A stretch of 64,000 bases of DNA from Planctobacterium marinum (GCF_036322805.1 NZ_AP027272.1:4092001-4156000), one strand, 5' to 3'; counted from the stretch's first letter, positions 36,295 through 44,973 are shown. The notes: generated by a model not told the origin, from the letters alone. Numbers and translations are program-made.

Positions 36295-36380
36295 TTATTG
36301 TCGTTTACTGACATCGAAGTCTGCAGAGAATCATCAGATGCTATAGGCACCATTTTCAATACAGGTGCAGATGCGTTCGA

Positions 36381-38594
36381 ATGGAAAACTTTAATCTAAA
36401 CCGACGCTGGTTTATCAAGTCATTAGCGGGTTCCGGTATGGCGTTAGCGGTGGTACCGCACTTACCCTTGCTGGCCGCTGAAGCGGAGAAGGCCGGATCT
36501 GATTGGTGTGTTTATGTCACCATCAACAAAGACAACAGTGTGCTGATGTCTTCTCCCGTTATGGATATGGGCCAGCACATGAAAACCACCGGGCCGATGA
36601 TTTTGGCCGATGAAATGGACCTAGACTGGGATCTCATTGAGTTTACTAAAGACTGCCCTGCCTGGTTGAACAAAAACGATGAAGGGGCGGTAGGTTACCA
36701 GTATTCTGACATGGGTACCGGTGGCAGCCATGCAGTGCGCCGAAACTGGCAATACATGCGAGAAGCCGGGGCAACTGTGCGGCAGATGTTGGTCAAAGAG
36801 GCCGCCAGCCAATGGCGCTTGTCTGCTGCTCAAATGGCTAAGTTACAAACCAAAGCCAGTTACGTAATCAACCCCGAAACCGGTGCACGCCTGAGCTATG
36901 GCGCGCTAGCAGACAAAGCAGCCTTGCACACGGTTGATAAGAGCGAATTGCAGCTTAAAGACAAGTCGCAATATCACATAATGGGTAAAGACACCCGTAC
37001 CATTGATTTAAAAGATATTGTTACCGGCCAGCCAACATTTGGCATTGATATGGATTACCCGGGTGCATTGCAGGCGGTAATTGCGCGGGCGCCGCAAATC
37101 GGTGCGGATATCAAAGCTTACGACAAACAAGTAGCGCTAAAAGTGCCGGGCGTAAAAGCCGTTGTTGAAATTCCCAGAATGATGGGTAAATACTGGAACG
37201 ACGACGATAAACAAGAAGTCGCCAACGGCGTAGCCGTACTCGCTGATAACTTATGGGCCGCCATGAAAGCCAGGGATGCCTTAAACGTGCAATGGCATGT
37301 TAATGAGCATTATCAGGGGCAAGATTCCGAGCTGCAATCGCAACAGTTTAATGAGCTGGTAAACAGTGATAAAGCGGCCACTGAGCGCAAAAAATCCGGT
37401 GATGCCCGAGCCTGGCTCGCTAATAATCCCCACCTTGATCAGGTGTATGAAACCCCGTTATTTGCTCATGCTTGCATGGAGCCTTTCAACTGTATCGCCG
37501 ATATCAGAGAAAACGACGCCACCATTGTGGTAGGCCATCAATTTCCTAATATCGTGGCCGAAGAAGTTGAGCAAAATACCGGAATAGATGCCCTGAAAGT
37601 TGAAGTGATCAGCAAGCGCATGGGCGGTGGTTTTGGACGCCGCTTTGAAAGAGACTTTGTGCGAGAAGCCATTTACCTGTCAAAAACCCTAAAACGCCCG
37701 GTAAAAGTGACCTGGACGCGAGAAGATGAAATCACCCATGATTATTTTGCACCTGCTTATGTGATGCGCATTATGGCTGGCAACAATAAAGAGGGTAAAA
37801 CCACAGCCTGGTTGCATCGACAAGCGCAGACTCGTGGCGGTGCCAGAGATGATTGCTTTCCCAATCACCTGATCCCCAATTTTCAGTCGGAACACTTTAC
37901 TGAGCTATCCAAGATCCCAACTGGCCCCTGGCGCGGTCCGGCACATCTGCAATGGACTTTTGCCTGCGAGTCCATGACCGACGAACTCGCCCTGGATGCT
38001 GGCATAGATCCTCTGCAGTATCGCCTTGAGATGCTGAAACCCCACAAAGAATATGCCTACGAGGGCTGGGGAGGAGACGTAATTGATTCGGGGCGCATGG
38101 CCAGGTGTTATGAAGAAGCCGCACGGCTGGCACAGTGGCATACGCCTCGTCCCAAAGGCCATGGCTTGGGGGTGGCGGGACACTTTACCTTTGGAAGCTA
38201 TGCCGCCTTTGTGGTGGAAGTGAAGGTAGAGGATAACCATTTGAATATCGTTAACGCTTGGGGAGCCATTGATTGTGGTTTTGCCATTAACCCCAACCAC
38301 ATACGCAATCAGATGGAAGGGGGATTTATTGACGGATTAAACGCCACCCTGTTTAACAAGGTGAATGTGGTAAATGGTACAGTGCAGAATAATAATTTCG
38401 ACACCCTGCCCTTTATGCGCATGCTGCACGCGCCGAGAGATATTCCGGTGAGCATCATTAGCAACGACTATCCACCAACAGGCGTAGGAGAGCCGCCTAC
38501 CGCCCCCGCAGCAGCGGCATTGTGTAATGCCATTTTTGCCGCCAGTGGCAAACGCATTCGCAAGCTTCCCATTGCAGAGCAAATGTCTGTATAG
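36381..38594 (+). CDS. Molybdopterin-binding subunit of xanthine dehydrogenase family (IorB-like)
   Basis: 737 residues. Twin-arginine export signal at the start (NRRWFIKSLAGSGMALAV), so a folded cofactor enzyme is sent to the periplasm. Two tandem aldehyde oxidase/xanthine dehydrogenase-type halves: LKDIVTGQPTFGIDMDYPGALQAVI, ARAPQIGADIK; ETPLFAHACMEPFNC; SKRMGGGFGRRFERD; GPWRGPAHLQWTFACESMTDELA; and GVGEPPTAPAAAALCNAI near the end with the catalytic-type Glu. Forms a two-subunit enzyme with the 2Fe-2S protein just downstream (26 bases), like isoquinoline 1-oxidoreductase. Substrate is probably an aldehyde or N-heterocycle. Confidence 0.85.
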   Translation: MENFNLNRRWFIKSLAGSGMALAVVPHLPLLAAEAEKAGSDWCVYVTINKDNSVLMSSPVMDMGQHMKTTGPMILADEMDLDWDLIEFTKDCPAWLNKNDEGAVGYQYSDMGTGGSHAVRRNWQYMREAGATVRQMLVKEAASQWRLSAAQMAKLQTKASYVINPETGARLSYGALADKAALHTVDKSELQLKDKSQYHIMGKDTRTIDLKDIVTGQPTFGIDMDYPGALQAVIARAPQIGADIKAYDKQVALKVPGVKAVVEIPRMMGKYWNDDDKQEVANGVAVLADNLWAAMKARDALNVQWHVNEHYQGQDSELQSQQFNELVNSDKAATERKKSGDARAWLANNPHLDQVYETPLFAHACMEPFNCIADIRENDATIVVGHQFPNIVAEEVEQNTGIDALKVEVISKRMGGGFGRRFERDFVREAIYLSKTLKRPVKVTWTREDEITHDYFAPAYVMRIMAGNNKEGKTTAWLHRQAQTRGGARDDCFPNHLIPNFQSEHFTELSKIPTGPWRGPAHLQWTFACESMTDELALDAGIDPLQYRLEMLKPHKEYAYEGWGGDVIDSGRMARCYEEAARLAQWHTPRPKGHGLGVAGHFTFGSYAAFVVEVKVEDNHLNIVNAWGAIDCGFAINPNHIRNQMEGGFIDGLNATLFNKVNVVNGTVQNNNFDTLPFMRMLHAPRDIPVSIISNDYPPTGVGEPPTAPAAAALCNAIFAASGKRIRKLPIAEQMSV

Positions 38595-38620
38595 CGCAAC
38601 CAGATGGAAAAGAGAACAAG

Positions 38621-39115
38621 ATGACTATTCAATTTACCCTTAACAACAAAGCGGTTTCTGTCTCGGAAGAACTAGCCGACATGCCACTTTTATGGTTTAT
38701 AAGAGAAAACGCAGGACTAAAAGGCACCAAGTTTGGCTGTGGTATTGGCCAATGCGGAGCCTGCACCGTGCATTTTAATGGTGAGGCAACCCGTTCCTGT
38801 TTGCTGAAGATTGAGCACCTGAATGGCGCCCAAATAACTACTATCGAAGGTTTAGCAAACACCGATACGTTACACCCGGTACAGGAAGCCTGGATGCAGG
38901 TAGATGTGCCACAATGTGGTTATTGCCAGGCCGGGCAAATCATGGCAGCGGCGTCTTTGTTGCAGAAGAATCCCAATCCAGATGAATCCGATATAGATAC
39001 TCACATGACCAATATCTGTCGCTGCGGCACTTACACCCGGATACGAAAAGCCATTCACCTGGCGGCTGATAAACTGGCAAAGCAGAACTTTGAGCTTGCC
39101 AAAGAAGTTAGTTAA
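38621..39115 (+). CDS. 2Fe-2S subunit of xanthine dehydrogenase family (IorA-like)
   Basis: 164 residues, ATG after AAGAGAAC. N-terminal plant-type ferredoxin domain with CGIGQCGACTVHFNGEATRSC and a C-terminal domain with QCGYCQAGQIM and CRCGTYTRI, giving the eight Cys for two 2Fe-2S clusters. It passes electrons from the molybdenum subunit encoded upstream. It lacks its own signal peptide and would be carried across with the TAT-targeted partner. Confidence 0.9.
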   Translation: MTIQFTLNNKAVSVSEELADMPLLWFIRENAGLKGTKFGCGIGQCGACTVHFNGEATRSCLLKIEHLNGAQITTIEGLANTDTLHPVQEAWMQVDVPQCGYCQAGQIMAAASLLQKNPNPDESDIDTHMTNICRCGTYTRIRKAIHLAADKLAKQNFELAKEVS

Positions 39116-39319
39116 ATCTAAATAATCAAGGCTCCGGAATAAAGGGGTTTGTAACGTTATTATTGAAAGAGCAGTGTATCAGGAACACTGCTCCTTGCTC
39201 GCACAACTTAACTGTTGCTCACCTGATATTGTTAACCACTCATCTCAGCTGTGGTTGTAATCTTTTCCAAGACAGCCAATGCTTGCTCACCAATTTTAAA
39301 GCGTATAAAAAACAAGAAT

Positions 39320-39781
39320 ATGATATCGAAAATCAAATCACTCCCTAGCATCCTTTTATTAATGTTCGCATTTTCTGCAAATGCCACAGATTGCGATAAT
39401 GCCTGCATGTTGCAGCAAGCAGAAAAGTACTTTCAGGCGCTGGATCGCGTTGCAAAACGAGGTTCTACACAGCAAGACATTGATAACTTAATTGCTCTGA
39501 TGCACGACAGCGTTAAATATGAACACATCGAATACGGCGCTGATTTTGATAAAAAAGCCTGGGCAGAAGCCTTTGCCCGGCAGCTTAAAAAAGGCGCGTA
39601 CCAGAACGGTCCCGAGAACGAAATTCGAATCTTAAACGTGATCTACGGCAAAACTCATGCAGCGGTGGAGTATTCCCATGGATTGCGCAAGGAAGACGGA
39701 ACATGGCAGCCCGACATGAAGATGTTTGCCCTTTTCGGTTACACCGACAATAAAATTTCACTAATAAGAGAGTATTGGTAG
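39320..39781 (+). CDS. Exported SnoaL/NTF2-like protein
   Basis: 153 residues from ATG 39320; the frame opens at 39251 but the signal peptide (MISKIKSLPSILLLMFAFSANA) begins here. The mature part has the SnoaL-like plan: helix QQAEKYFQALDRVAKRG, IDNLIALMHDSVKYEHIEYGADF, AFARQLKKG, then strands IRILNVIYGKTHAAVEYSHGL, KMFALFGYTDNKISLIREYW. No enzymatic residues can be assigned. Stand-alone gene. Confidence 0.7.
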   Translation: MISKIKSLPSILLLMFAFSANATDCDNACMLQQAEKYFQALDRVAKRGSTQQDIDNLIALMHDSVKYEHIEYGADFDKKAWAEAFARQLKKGAYQNGPENEIRILNVIYGKTHAAVEYSHGLRKEDGTWQPDMKMFALFGYTDNKISLIREYW

Positions 39782-39790
39782 CAATTTGGA

Positions 39791-40111
39791 TTACCCAAAC
39801 ATTGAACGTTTGGGTAGCACATCATCCGCCGTTTCGTATAAATCGTACTGCATTTGATAATGAAGCCAGGCGCCGGCGCTAATATTGGTTACGGATTCCA
39901 ACTTGCGAGCAAACTCAATCGATACTCTTACATGACCATTAATAAATCTTGAAAAATGCTTAGCTGAGATACCCATTAACTCTGCAATTTCAGGATGCTT
40001 TTTATCAGTTTTAGACAAACAACGTCTTTTAAATACGTCAGATGGTTTAGGCCGATACAAAGACTCTGAACGGTCTGTAGCGTCAGATTGAAAAACAAAA
40101 CTCGGTGTCAT
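39791..40111 (-). CDS. Orphan HigA-like XRE-family antitoxin
   Basis: 106 residues, ATG 40111 after GAGGG. Helix-turn-helix HPEIAELMGISAKHFSRFINGHVRVSIEFARKLESVTNISAGAWLHYQMQYDL, cited here by its key parts ELMGIS, FSRFINGH and WLHYQMQYDL, which are typical of HigA/VapI antitoxins. No HigB toxin frame is found on either side. It could be a remnant of a lost pair or a stand-alone regulator. Confidence 0.75.
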   Translation of the reverse strand: MTPSFVFQSDATDRSESLYRPKPSDVFKRRCLSKTDKKHPEIAELMGISAKHFSRFINGHVRVSIEFARKLESVTNISAGAWLHYQMQYDLYETADDVLPKRSMFG

Positions 40112-40306
40112 GGCTCGTAAACCCTCAGATCAACGTTGTAGCAATCCCCTCGCCAAAAGTCGCACATCACGGCTCCGCAAGGTTCCACATTATTAACAGT
40201 TATGGTAACGGACCAGCGTTCTTTTGATTACATCAATATTATTGCACAACCAACAAGGTAAGATTAGCAGCACTCCCCGATTAGACGGATAAATTTGGAT
40301 TCTGTT

Positions 40307-40324
40307 GGGACAAATTTGGGACAC
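40307..40324. repeat. GGGACA-type tandem motif, copy 2
   Basis: GGGACAAATTTGGGACAC, same orientation as copy 1 at 35432-35449 (two differences within the 18 bases). Confidence 0.5.
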
Positions 40325-40406
40325 TTTGGCTATTTTGAGTATTTTGAAGGTTTGTATTGACTGTTACGCCATAGATTAAAAAGGGCAAAGTAGCTCAAGA
40401 GACGGA

Positions 40407-40680
40407 CAAGATTGCAGGAGCAAATCTTGGACATCCGAAGGATGGTCGCGAAGCGATAAATTTCAGGGACGAAATTTACAATCGAACGGCGCAGGCGTGA
40501 GCGCTACTGCTCACCATTTCCCATCTTTCCTCGATATTGAAACAACCACCGGAGGCGGAGCAGCAATGCCGGGAGCATTGCTCAACATGCGTAGCATGGC
40601 CCGGAGGGCAAAATACAAGGATGTATTTTGTAATCGAACGGCGAAGCCGTGAGAGCTACTGGTCACCATTTCCCTTATCT
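40407..40680. repeat. Tandem array of small perfect hairpins with purine loops
   Basis: Non-coding stretch packed with back-to-back stem-loops: CAAGATT.. with AGGA loop (40407-40429), CATCC-GAA-GGATG (40432-40444), TCGC-GAA-GCGA (40446-40456), TAAATTTC-N6-GAAATTTA (40457-40478), AGCAATGC-CGGGA-GCATTGCT (40562-40582), CATGC-GTA-GCATG (40586-40598), GCCC-GGA-GGGC (40599-40609), AAAATACA-AGGA-TGTATTTT (40610-40629), CGGC-GAA-GCCG (40639-40649). Two direct copies of a segment AATCGAACGGCG...GCTACTG.TCACCATTTCCC (starting about 40480 and 40632, 152 apart) end the two halves. No open frame. Covers most of the gene-free region 40112-40766; the rest of that region shows nothing. Confidence 0.65.
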
Positions 40681-40771
40681 CGTGTAAAAACAACACGGAT
40701 CTAAGGCTTAATATTTAAATTTGAAAAATGGGAAATTTAGAAGCTTGATATAAGAGATAAGGGAAATGGTG
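40664..40771. repeat. 18-bp inverted repeat next to tRNA-Phe
   Basis: CACCATTTCCCTTATCTC at 40664-40681 and its exact reverse complement at 40754-40771. The second copy overlaps the 3' CCA end of the tRNA gene. A shorter CACCATTTCCC also occurs at about 40512. Confidence 0.7.
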
Positions 40772-40842
40772 CCCAGAGGCGGAATCGAACCACCGACACG
40801 GGGATTTTCAATCCCCTGCTCTACCGACTGAGCTATCTGGGC
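40767..40842 (-). tRNA. tRNA-Phe (GAA)
   Basis: 76 bases including an encoded CCA. Acceptor GCCCAGA/TCTGGGC, D-arm AGCTCAGTCGGTAGAGC, anticodon stem-loop GGGGATTGAAAATCCCC with GAA anticodon, and T-loop GGTTCGATTCC. Downstream of yggX on the same strand, with its own promoter at 40917-40945. Confidence 0.97.
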
Positions 40843-40916
40843 GTGCACCATCGAGAACTTGAATCGTTCTCTGAATCTGCAGTTTGTAACATGTCTGTCA
40901 CTTGCTGCGGGTGCGT

Positions 40917-40945
40917 ATTAAACGGATTTCGGCCCCCCAAGTCAA
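40917..40945 (-). promoter_or_regulatory. tRNA-Phe promoter
   Basis: Minus strand TTGACT (40945-40940), exactly 17 bases, then TTTAAT (40922-40917), followed by a GC-rich discriminator (ACGCACCCGC) typical of stable-RNA promoters. Predicted start about 68 bases before the tRNA. Confidence 0.7.
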
Positions 40946-41021
40946 CTCTTTTTTGTAAAAAAACAGAGTTTGTGTGCCGAGTGCCGATAAAAGCAGCGAA
41001 ACGTCTACTTTTACGGCAAAT

Positions 41022-41294
41022 TTAGCTCTTGGGCGGAGTATAACCTTCAATTGTTGGCTCTTTACCTTCAAATAAATAAGCCGTCATTTGCTGTTCCAGA
41101 AAAGAACGCGCGTTGGCATCCATCATATTGAGCTTGTGCTCGTTAATTAACATGGTTTGTTTCTTCTGCCATTCGCTAAAGGCTTCTTTACTAATGTTGT
41201 CGAAGATCTTCTTGCCCAGCTCACCGGGATAAAGCTGAAAATCCAGACCGGGGGCTTCTTTTTGCAGACGCTGACAAAATACGGTGCGACTCAT
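41022..41294 (-). CDS. yggX: YggX, probable Fe(2+)-trafficking protein
   Basis: 90 residues, ATG 41294 after [27 protein letters not shown] and [30 protein letters not shown] (key parts [20 protein letters not shown]) are nearly invariant in YggX, as is the length. It protects Fe-S clusters against oxidation. In most gammaproteobacteria mutY lies directly upstream; here the transposon end begins only about 19 bases upstream of the start codon, so the pair appears to be separated. Confidence 0.95.
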   Translation of the reverse strand: MSRTVFCQRLQKEAPGLDFQLYPGELGKKIFDNISKEAFSEWQKKQTMLINEHKLNMMDANARSFLEQQMTAYLFEGKEPTIEGYTPPKS

Positions 41295-41312
41295 AACGAC
41301 TTCCTTTATTGA

Positions 41313-41378
41313 TGTTGTTTAAAGCATAAAGTGTCACTTATTAAGCATAAAATGTCACTTTTAAGCATAAAATGTCAC
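41313..41378. repeat. Tn7-like transposon end with three TnsB-type repeats
   Basis: AAGCATAAARTGTCAC occurs at 41322-41337, 41343-41358 and 41363-41378, spaced 21 and 20 bases, i.e. about two helical turns. The probable terminus is TGTTGTTTAAAGC at 41313. Closely spaced direct repeats between the terminus and tnsA are the usual TnsB-binding array of Tn7 relatives. Confidence 0.75.
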
Positions 41379-41393
41379 CTCCCTGAAAAACGA

Positions 41394-41421
41394 TTGACAA
41401 CACTCTTTATCCGTTTAATAT
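41394..41421 (+). promoter_or_regulatory. tnsA promoter
   Basis: TTGACA (41394-41399), 16 bases, TAATAT (41416-41421), located just inside the TnsB-type repeats. Repression of the operon by TnsB bound to the end would be expected. Confidence 0.55.
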
Positions 41422-41456
41422 TTAAACAGTGCTTGTATAACGATAACGATAACGAT

Positions 41457-42071
41457 ATGAAAAAGCGCAGTCTCACCAAATCTACTTGCAAAAATATACA
41501 TAAATTTGCAAGTTCCAAGAATGATAGCACAGTCATTGTAGAATCTGGTCTGGAGTTTGACGCGTGCTTCCATTTTGAATTCAGCAACAATGTTAAATTT
41601 TTCGAATCACAGCCTCTTGGGTTCGAATACTACTATTTGAATAAGTGGCGAAGGTATACACCAGATTTTCTGGTTCATTTCACCGACAATACAAAACGAT
41701 ACTTTGAGGTTAAGCCCCTTAACAAAACTCTCTCTCCCGAATTTCAGTCCAAATTTAATGCCATACAACGTCAATCAAACGAAATTCAATTAGAGCTCAT
41801 TACAGAGCCTGTGATACGCAAACTGCCACTTATTCAAAACCTGAAATTACTCCATAAATACTCGGAACTCGAACCGAACACAATGATCATGGAAAAAATT
41901 CGTTGGCTGAAACCAGGAGAGAAAGTTTCAATAATGCATATCTCTCGCACGCTGTGTATGGAGCTGTACACCATAATACCCCACATACTGAAACTCGTTG
42001 GCATGCATCAATTCAACATTGAGATGAGCAAACCTTTTAGCGGAGAAAGCAAAATTTGGAGGTTACTGTAA
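41457..42071 (+). CDS. tnsA: TnsA-like transposon endonuclease
   Basis: 204 residues from ATG 41457; the frame is open back to 41331 but that part is the repeat array. TnsA-type restriction-fold catalytic domain: ESGLEFDACFHFEFS (first Glu), YTPDFLVHFTDN (Asp) and RYFEVKP (E-x-K). A helical C-terminal domain follows (LKPGEKVSIMHISRTL). Shorter than TnsA of Tn7 (273 residues) but complete in motifs. It cuts the 5' strands at the element ends, enabling cut-and-paste movement together with TnsB. Confidence 0.85.
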   Translation: MKKRSLTKSTCKNIHKFASSKNDSTVIVESGLEFDACFHFEFSNNVKFFESQPLGFEYYYLNKWRRYTPDFLVHFTDNTKRYFEVKPLNKTLSPEFQSKFNAIQRQSNEIQLELITEPVIRKLPLIQNLKLLHKYSELEPNTMIMEKIRWLKPGEKVSIMHISRTLCMELYTIIPHILKLVGMHQFNIEMSKPFSGESKIWRLL

Positions 42072-43921
42072 TGAGCGATAATTCGTTTGAAATGCTTTTT
42101 TCCCAGACATATGATAACGAGCCTCTGGATAACAGTGAATGCTTTCCCGATAAGCATTCTGGATTAGAAGTCTATGATGATATATCAGCATTCCCTGAGG
42201 AAGTAAGAGACACTGCTATTTTTAGAATGAACTGGATTCACGAACTCTACAAAGCTGGCGTAACAAAGTTTTCCAAACAGGCAATCCAGAAGCAATATGA
42301 AAATGTTTACACAATCGTGCGCGGAGAACAACCAAGCATAAGATCTATCCAACGATGGCATGAGTCATACGTACGGTCAGACAGAAATATTAGGAGCCTT
42401 ATTCCTAAATCTCACCTGCGAGGAAACTCTAAATCCAGGTTTTGCGACACGACAGAAAACTACATAAGCCAGGCTGTTCAGCGATACTTAGCAACAGAAA
42501 GGCCTTCCGTCAGCAAATGTTATGACTACCTTACATCTTTGATTTATAACCATAACAATGAAAACAACGCAACATGTCAACTGCCAAGTTATGTTGCATT
42601 CGCAACCAGGATTAAAAAGCTAAAACCAATAGCTGTAGTAGAGGCGAGAGAAGGGAAAGCCGCTGCTCAAAAGCAGTTCCGGACAGTGGGTAAAATGCTG
42701 GAGCAGTCAAGGGTACTTGAGAGGGTTGAAGTTGATCACACCCCGTTAGACCTATTTGTAATTGACGACGAAAGCGGAATTCCACTTGGCAGGCCTTATT
42801 TCACAGTTCTTATGGATTGCTATTCACGTTCGATAGTGGGCTTCTATCTTGGTTTTACACCTCCCAGTTATTTATCCGTAGCAGCAGCTCTAAAAAACGC
42901 AATTCTTCCTAAAGAATACATTAAGCATGTCTACCCTGAAATAAGGTCTTCGTGGCTTTGCCATGGAATACCTGAAAATCTGATTGTCGACAACGGAAAA
43001 GAATTCTGGTCCAAAGATTTTGAAAGAGCCTGCCAAAGCATAGGTACCAATATCTCTTATAACCCGGTAAAAAAGCCATGGCTTAAACCATCTGTGGAGA
43101 GATATTTTGGCACAGTAAACAATCACTTTTTGTCGCCCTTTGAAGGTAAGTCGTTTTCCAGTATTTATAAGCGCAAAGACTATAACCCAGAAAAAAATGC
43201 TTTAATCACTTTTAACACGTTAAATCTCGTTATACATAAGTGGGTGATTGATGTTTACCAAAACGCCCCGGACGCAAGGAGGACCAGAATTCCGAATCAG
43301 TCCTGGCTCCATGGTTCAAAAATGTTTGCGCCACGACCATATGAAAAACCAGAATCCCAACTGAACCTTACGCTTGGAAAACAAGACTATCGGCGACTAA
43401 CACGTCTTGGCATTACACTTAATCACTTGCAATATTCAAACGATGAACTGATGAAACTGCGAGCCAGTCATCATCAGAATAAAAAAGTGCAATTGAAGTA
43501 CTTCCCTGAAAATTTAGGGGAGATTTTTGTACTAAACCCACACACAAAAGAATATTTTAAAGTTCATGCTGTCGATTATTCTTACGCGTGGAATGTTAGC
43601 GAATTTCAGCACAATACGCATATTCGCTACGCTAAGAAGTATATTTCGGAAAAAGTGGATAATGCTGCGCTAGCCAGAGCAAAATTAGACATAGAGCAGT
43701 TAGTACGCGAATGCATCACAAGTCGTCAACATAAAATCACAGACAGGCGAAGAGCAGCCCGGTATCAGGATACATCGTCAACAAATATCCAAAAAGAAGA
43801 AACACGGATTGCCAATAATAATCCTTCGGCACCTTCCTGCAAATCCGAAAAACATAAAGTAGATGATTTCGACTGGAGTTTAAAAAATCAGGACCAACCA
43901 GGATGGAGTATTAACAAATGA
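42071..43921 (+). CDS. tnsB: TnsB-like DDE transposase
   Basis: 616 residues from ATG 42071 (GGAGG at 42058-42062); its start overlaps the tnsA stop by one base. N-terminal DNA-binding region with several helix-turn-helix segments, then an rve-type integrase core: VEVDHTPLDLFVID (first Asp), LIVDNGKEFWS (second Asp) and KPSVERYFGTVNNHFL (Glu), then a Mu-type C-terminal beta domain (RLTRLGITLNHLQY). It binds the end repeats and joins 3' ends to target DNA. The 3' end overlaps tnsC by 4 bases. Confidence 0.92.
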   Translation: MSDNSFEMLFSQTYDNEPLDNSECFPDKHSGLEVYDDISAFPEEVRDTAIFRMNWIHELYKAGVTKFSKQAIQKQYENVYTIVRGEQPSIRSIQRWHESYVRSDRNIRSLIPKSHLRGNSKSRFCDTTENYISQAVQRYLATERPSVSKCYDYLTSLIYNHNNENNATCQLPSYVAFATRIKKLKPIAVVEAREGKAAAQKQFRTVGKMLEQSRVLERVEVDHTPLDLFVIDDESGIPLGRPYFTVLMDCYSRSIVGFYLGFTPPSYLSVAAALKNAILPKEYIKHVYPEIRSSWLCHGIPENLIVDNGKEFWSKDFERACQSIGTNISYNPVKKPWLKPSVERYFGTVNNHFLSPFEGKSFSSIYKRKDYNPEKNALITFNTLNLVIHKWVIDVYQNAPDARRTRIPNQSWLHGSKMFAPRPYEKPESQLNLTLGKQDYRRLTRLGITLNHLQYSNDELMKLRASHHQNKKVQLKYFPENLGEIFVLNPHTKEYFKVHAVDYSYAWNVSEFQHNTHIRYAKKYISEKVDNAALARAKLDIEQLVRECITSRQHKITDRRRAARYQDTSSTNIQKEETRIANNNPSAPSCKSEKHKVDDFDWSLKNQDQPGWSINK

Positions 43922-44907
43922 ATACTCAAAACAGCGTTGAAGAGCTGCAGAAGTTAAAAGAGGTAAAAGAGCTTTATATTGACTCGCCCCTGCTGAAAAC
44001 AGTTAAATCAAAAATGCAGTCTTGCCTTATCAGTAAAGGACTCCCCCCACCAAAGTGCATGCTTATAACTGGTGACACCGGTGCTGGTAAGACCACACTT
44101 ATCAAACAGTTTATTAAAGCCTACCCGTCAGATGATTCGGCAAACCGTTCCAAAATTCCTATTCTTCATACAACACTGCCAGAAAACGCCACGCCGAAAA
44201 CAGCTTCCCAGCAACTCCTTTCTGATTTGGGCGATCCACTCTATTTTGATGGAAATGATCCTATATATTTTAGAAAAAAGATTGCTACATTACTAAAAGA
44301 AACCGACACACAGCTAATTTTCCTCGATGAATTTCAGCACATGATAGAGAGAAACACGGGTGACGTGATCAGTAGAACAACTGACTGGCTAAAACTGCTG
44401 ATCGAGTTGACAGAAATTCCCATCATCCTCTCTGGAATGCCATATTGCGAGATGGTGTTAAGACATAACAGTCAGCTATCCGAAAGAGTATTTTACCGCA
44501 TCACCCTTCCACCATTTCGGGTCAATGACCCAAAACAGAGGGAATATTATCTTATTTTCCTGACAATGATTGACAAAAACCTGCCATTTAAATTTGAAGC
44601 AACACTAACGGAGGGCTCTATGCCAAAAAGGCTGTACGCCTATTCAAACGGTAATATGAGAAAACTCAAGTCAATCATTTCTGAAGCTTCTGAAATTGCG
44701 ATTTTCAATGATGATAAATCTTTAAAATTAGAGCACTTCAAAGAAGCGGCTGAGCCTGGAATAGATAACGAAAACTGCGCAACTCTCGCATTTCATGTTT
44801 CTGAAAACAAGCTAGCCATCAAAGAGCCCGGAGCAAACCCTGGCTGGGAAGATTTCTTAATCAGAAGAACTAAAGCTTCGGCACCACAGAAACTGGCCTT
44901 TGGTTAA
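43918..44907 (+). CDS. tnsC: TnsC/TniB-like AAA+ ATPase
   Basis: 329 residues. Walker A LITGDTGAGKTTLIKQF (residues about 43-59) and Walker B LIFLDEFQHM, followed by sensor-type ILSGMPYCEMVL. TniB-like in size, shorter than TnsC of Tn7. It links target choice to the transposase. A TniQ/TnsD target-selection gene would normally follow, but none is found after it. Confidence 0.9.
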   Translation: MNTQNSVEELQKLKEVKELYIDSPLLKTVKSKMQSCLISKGLPPPKCMLITGDTGAGKTTLIKQFIKAYPSDDSANRSKIPILHTTLPENATPKTASQQLLSDLGDPLYFDGNDPIYFRKKIATLLKETDTQLIFLDEFQHMIERNTGDVISRTTDWLKLLIELTEIPIILSGMPYCEMVLRHNSQLSERVFYRITLPPFRVNDPKQREYYLIFLTMIDKNLPFKFEATLTEGSMPKRLYAYSNGNMRKLKSIISEASEIAIFNDDKSLKLEHFKEAAEPGIDNENCATLAFHVSENKLAIKEPGANPGWEDFLIRRTKASAPQKLAFG

Positions 44908-44973
44908 CCAAATTGTTTCGGTGTGATTAACAAGGAAACTTGACGGTCTAACTACCAAGCGATTTTAACGTAA

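Noticed and set aside
35400..40330. Prophage or integrative element between the GGGACA motifs
   Set aside because: No integrase, excisionase or phage structural gene is present; only the repeated motif suggests insertion, so it is kept as a weak finding.
40480..40673. Decayed tRNA genes because of the AATCGAAC segments
   Set aside because: AATCGAAC resembles a reversed T-loop, but no acceptor stem or anticodon arm can be built around either copy.
41331..41456. Longer N-terminus of TnsA
   Set aside because: These codons are the transposon end repeats and the promoter; the promoter lies downstream of the supposed start.
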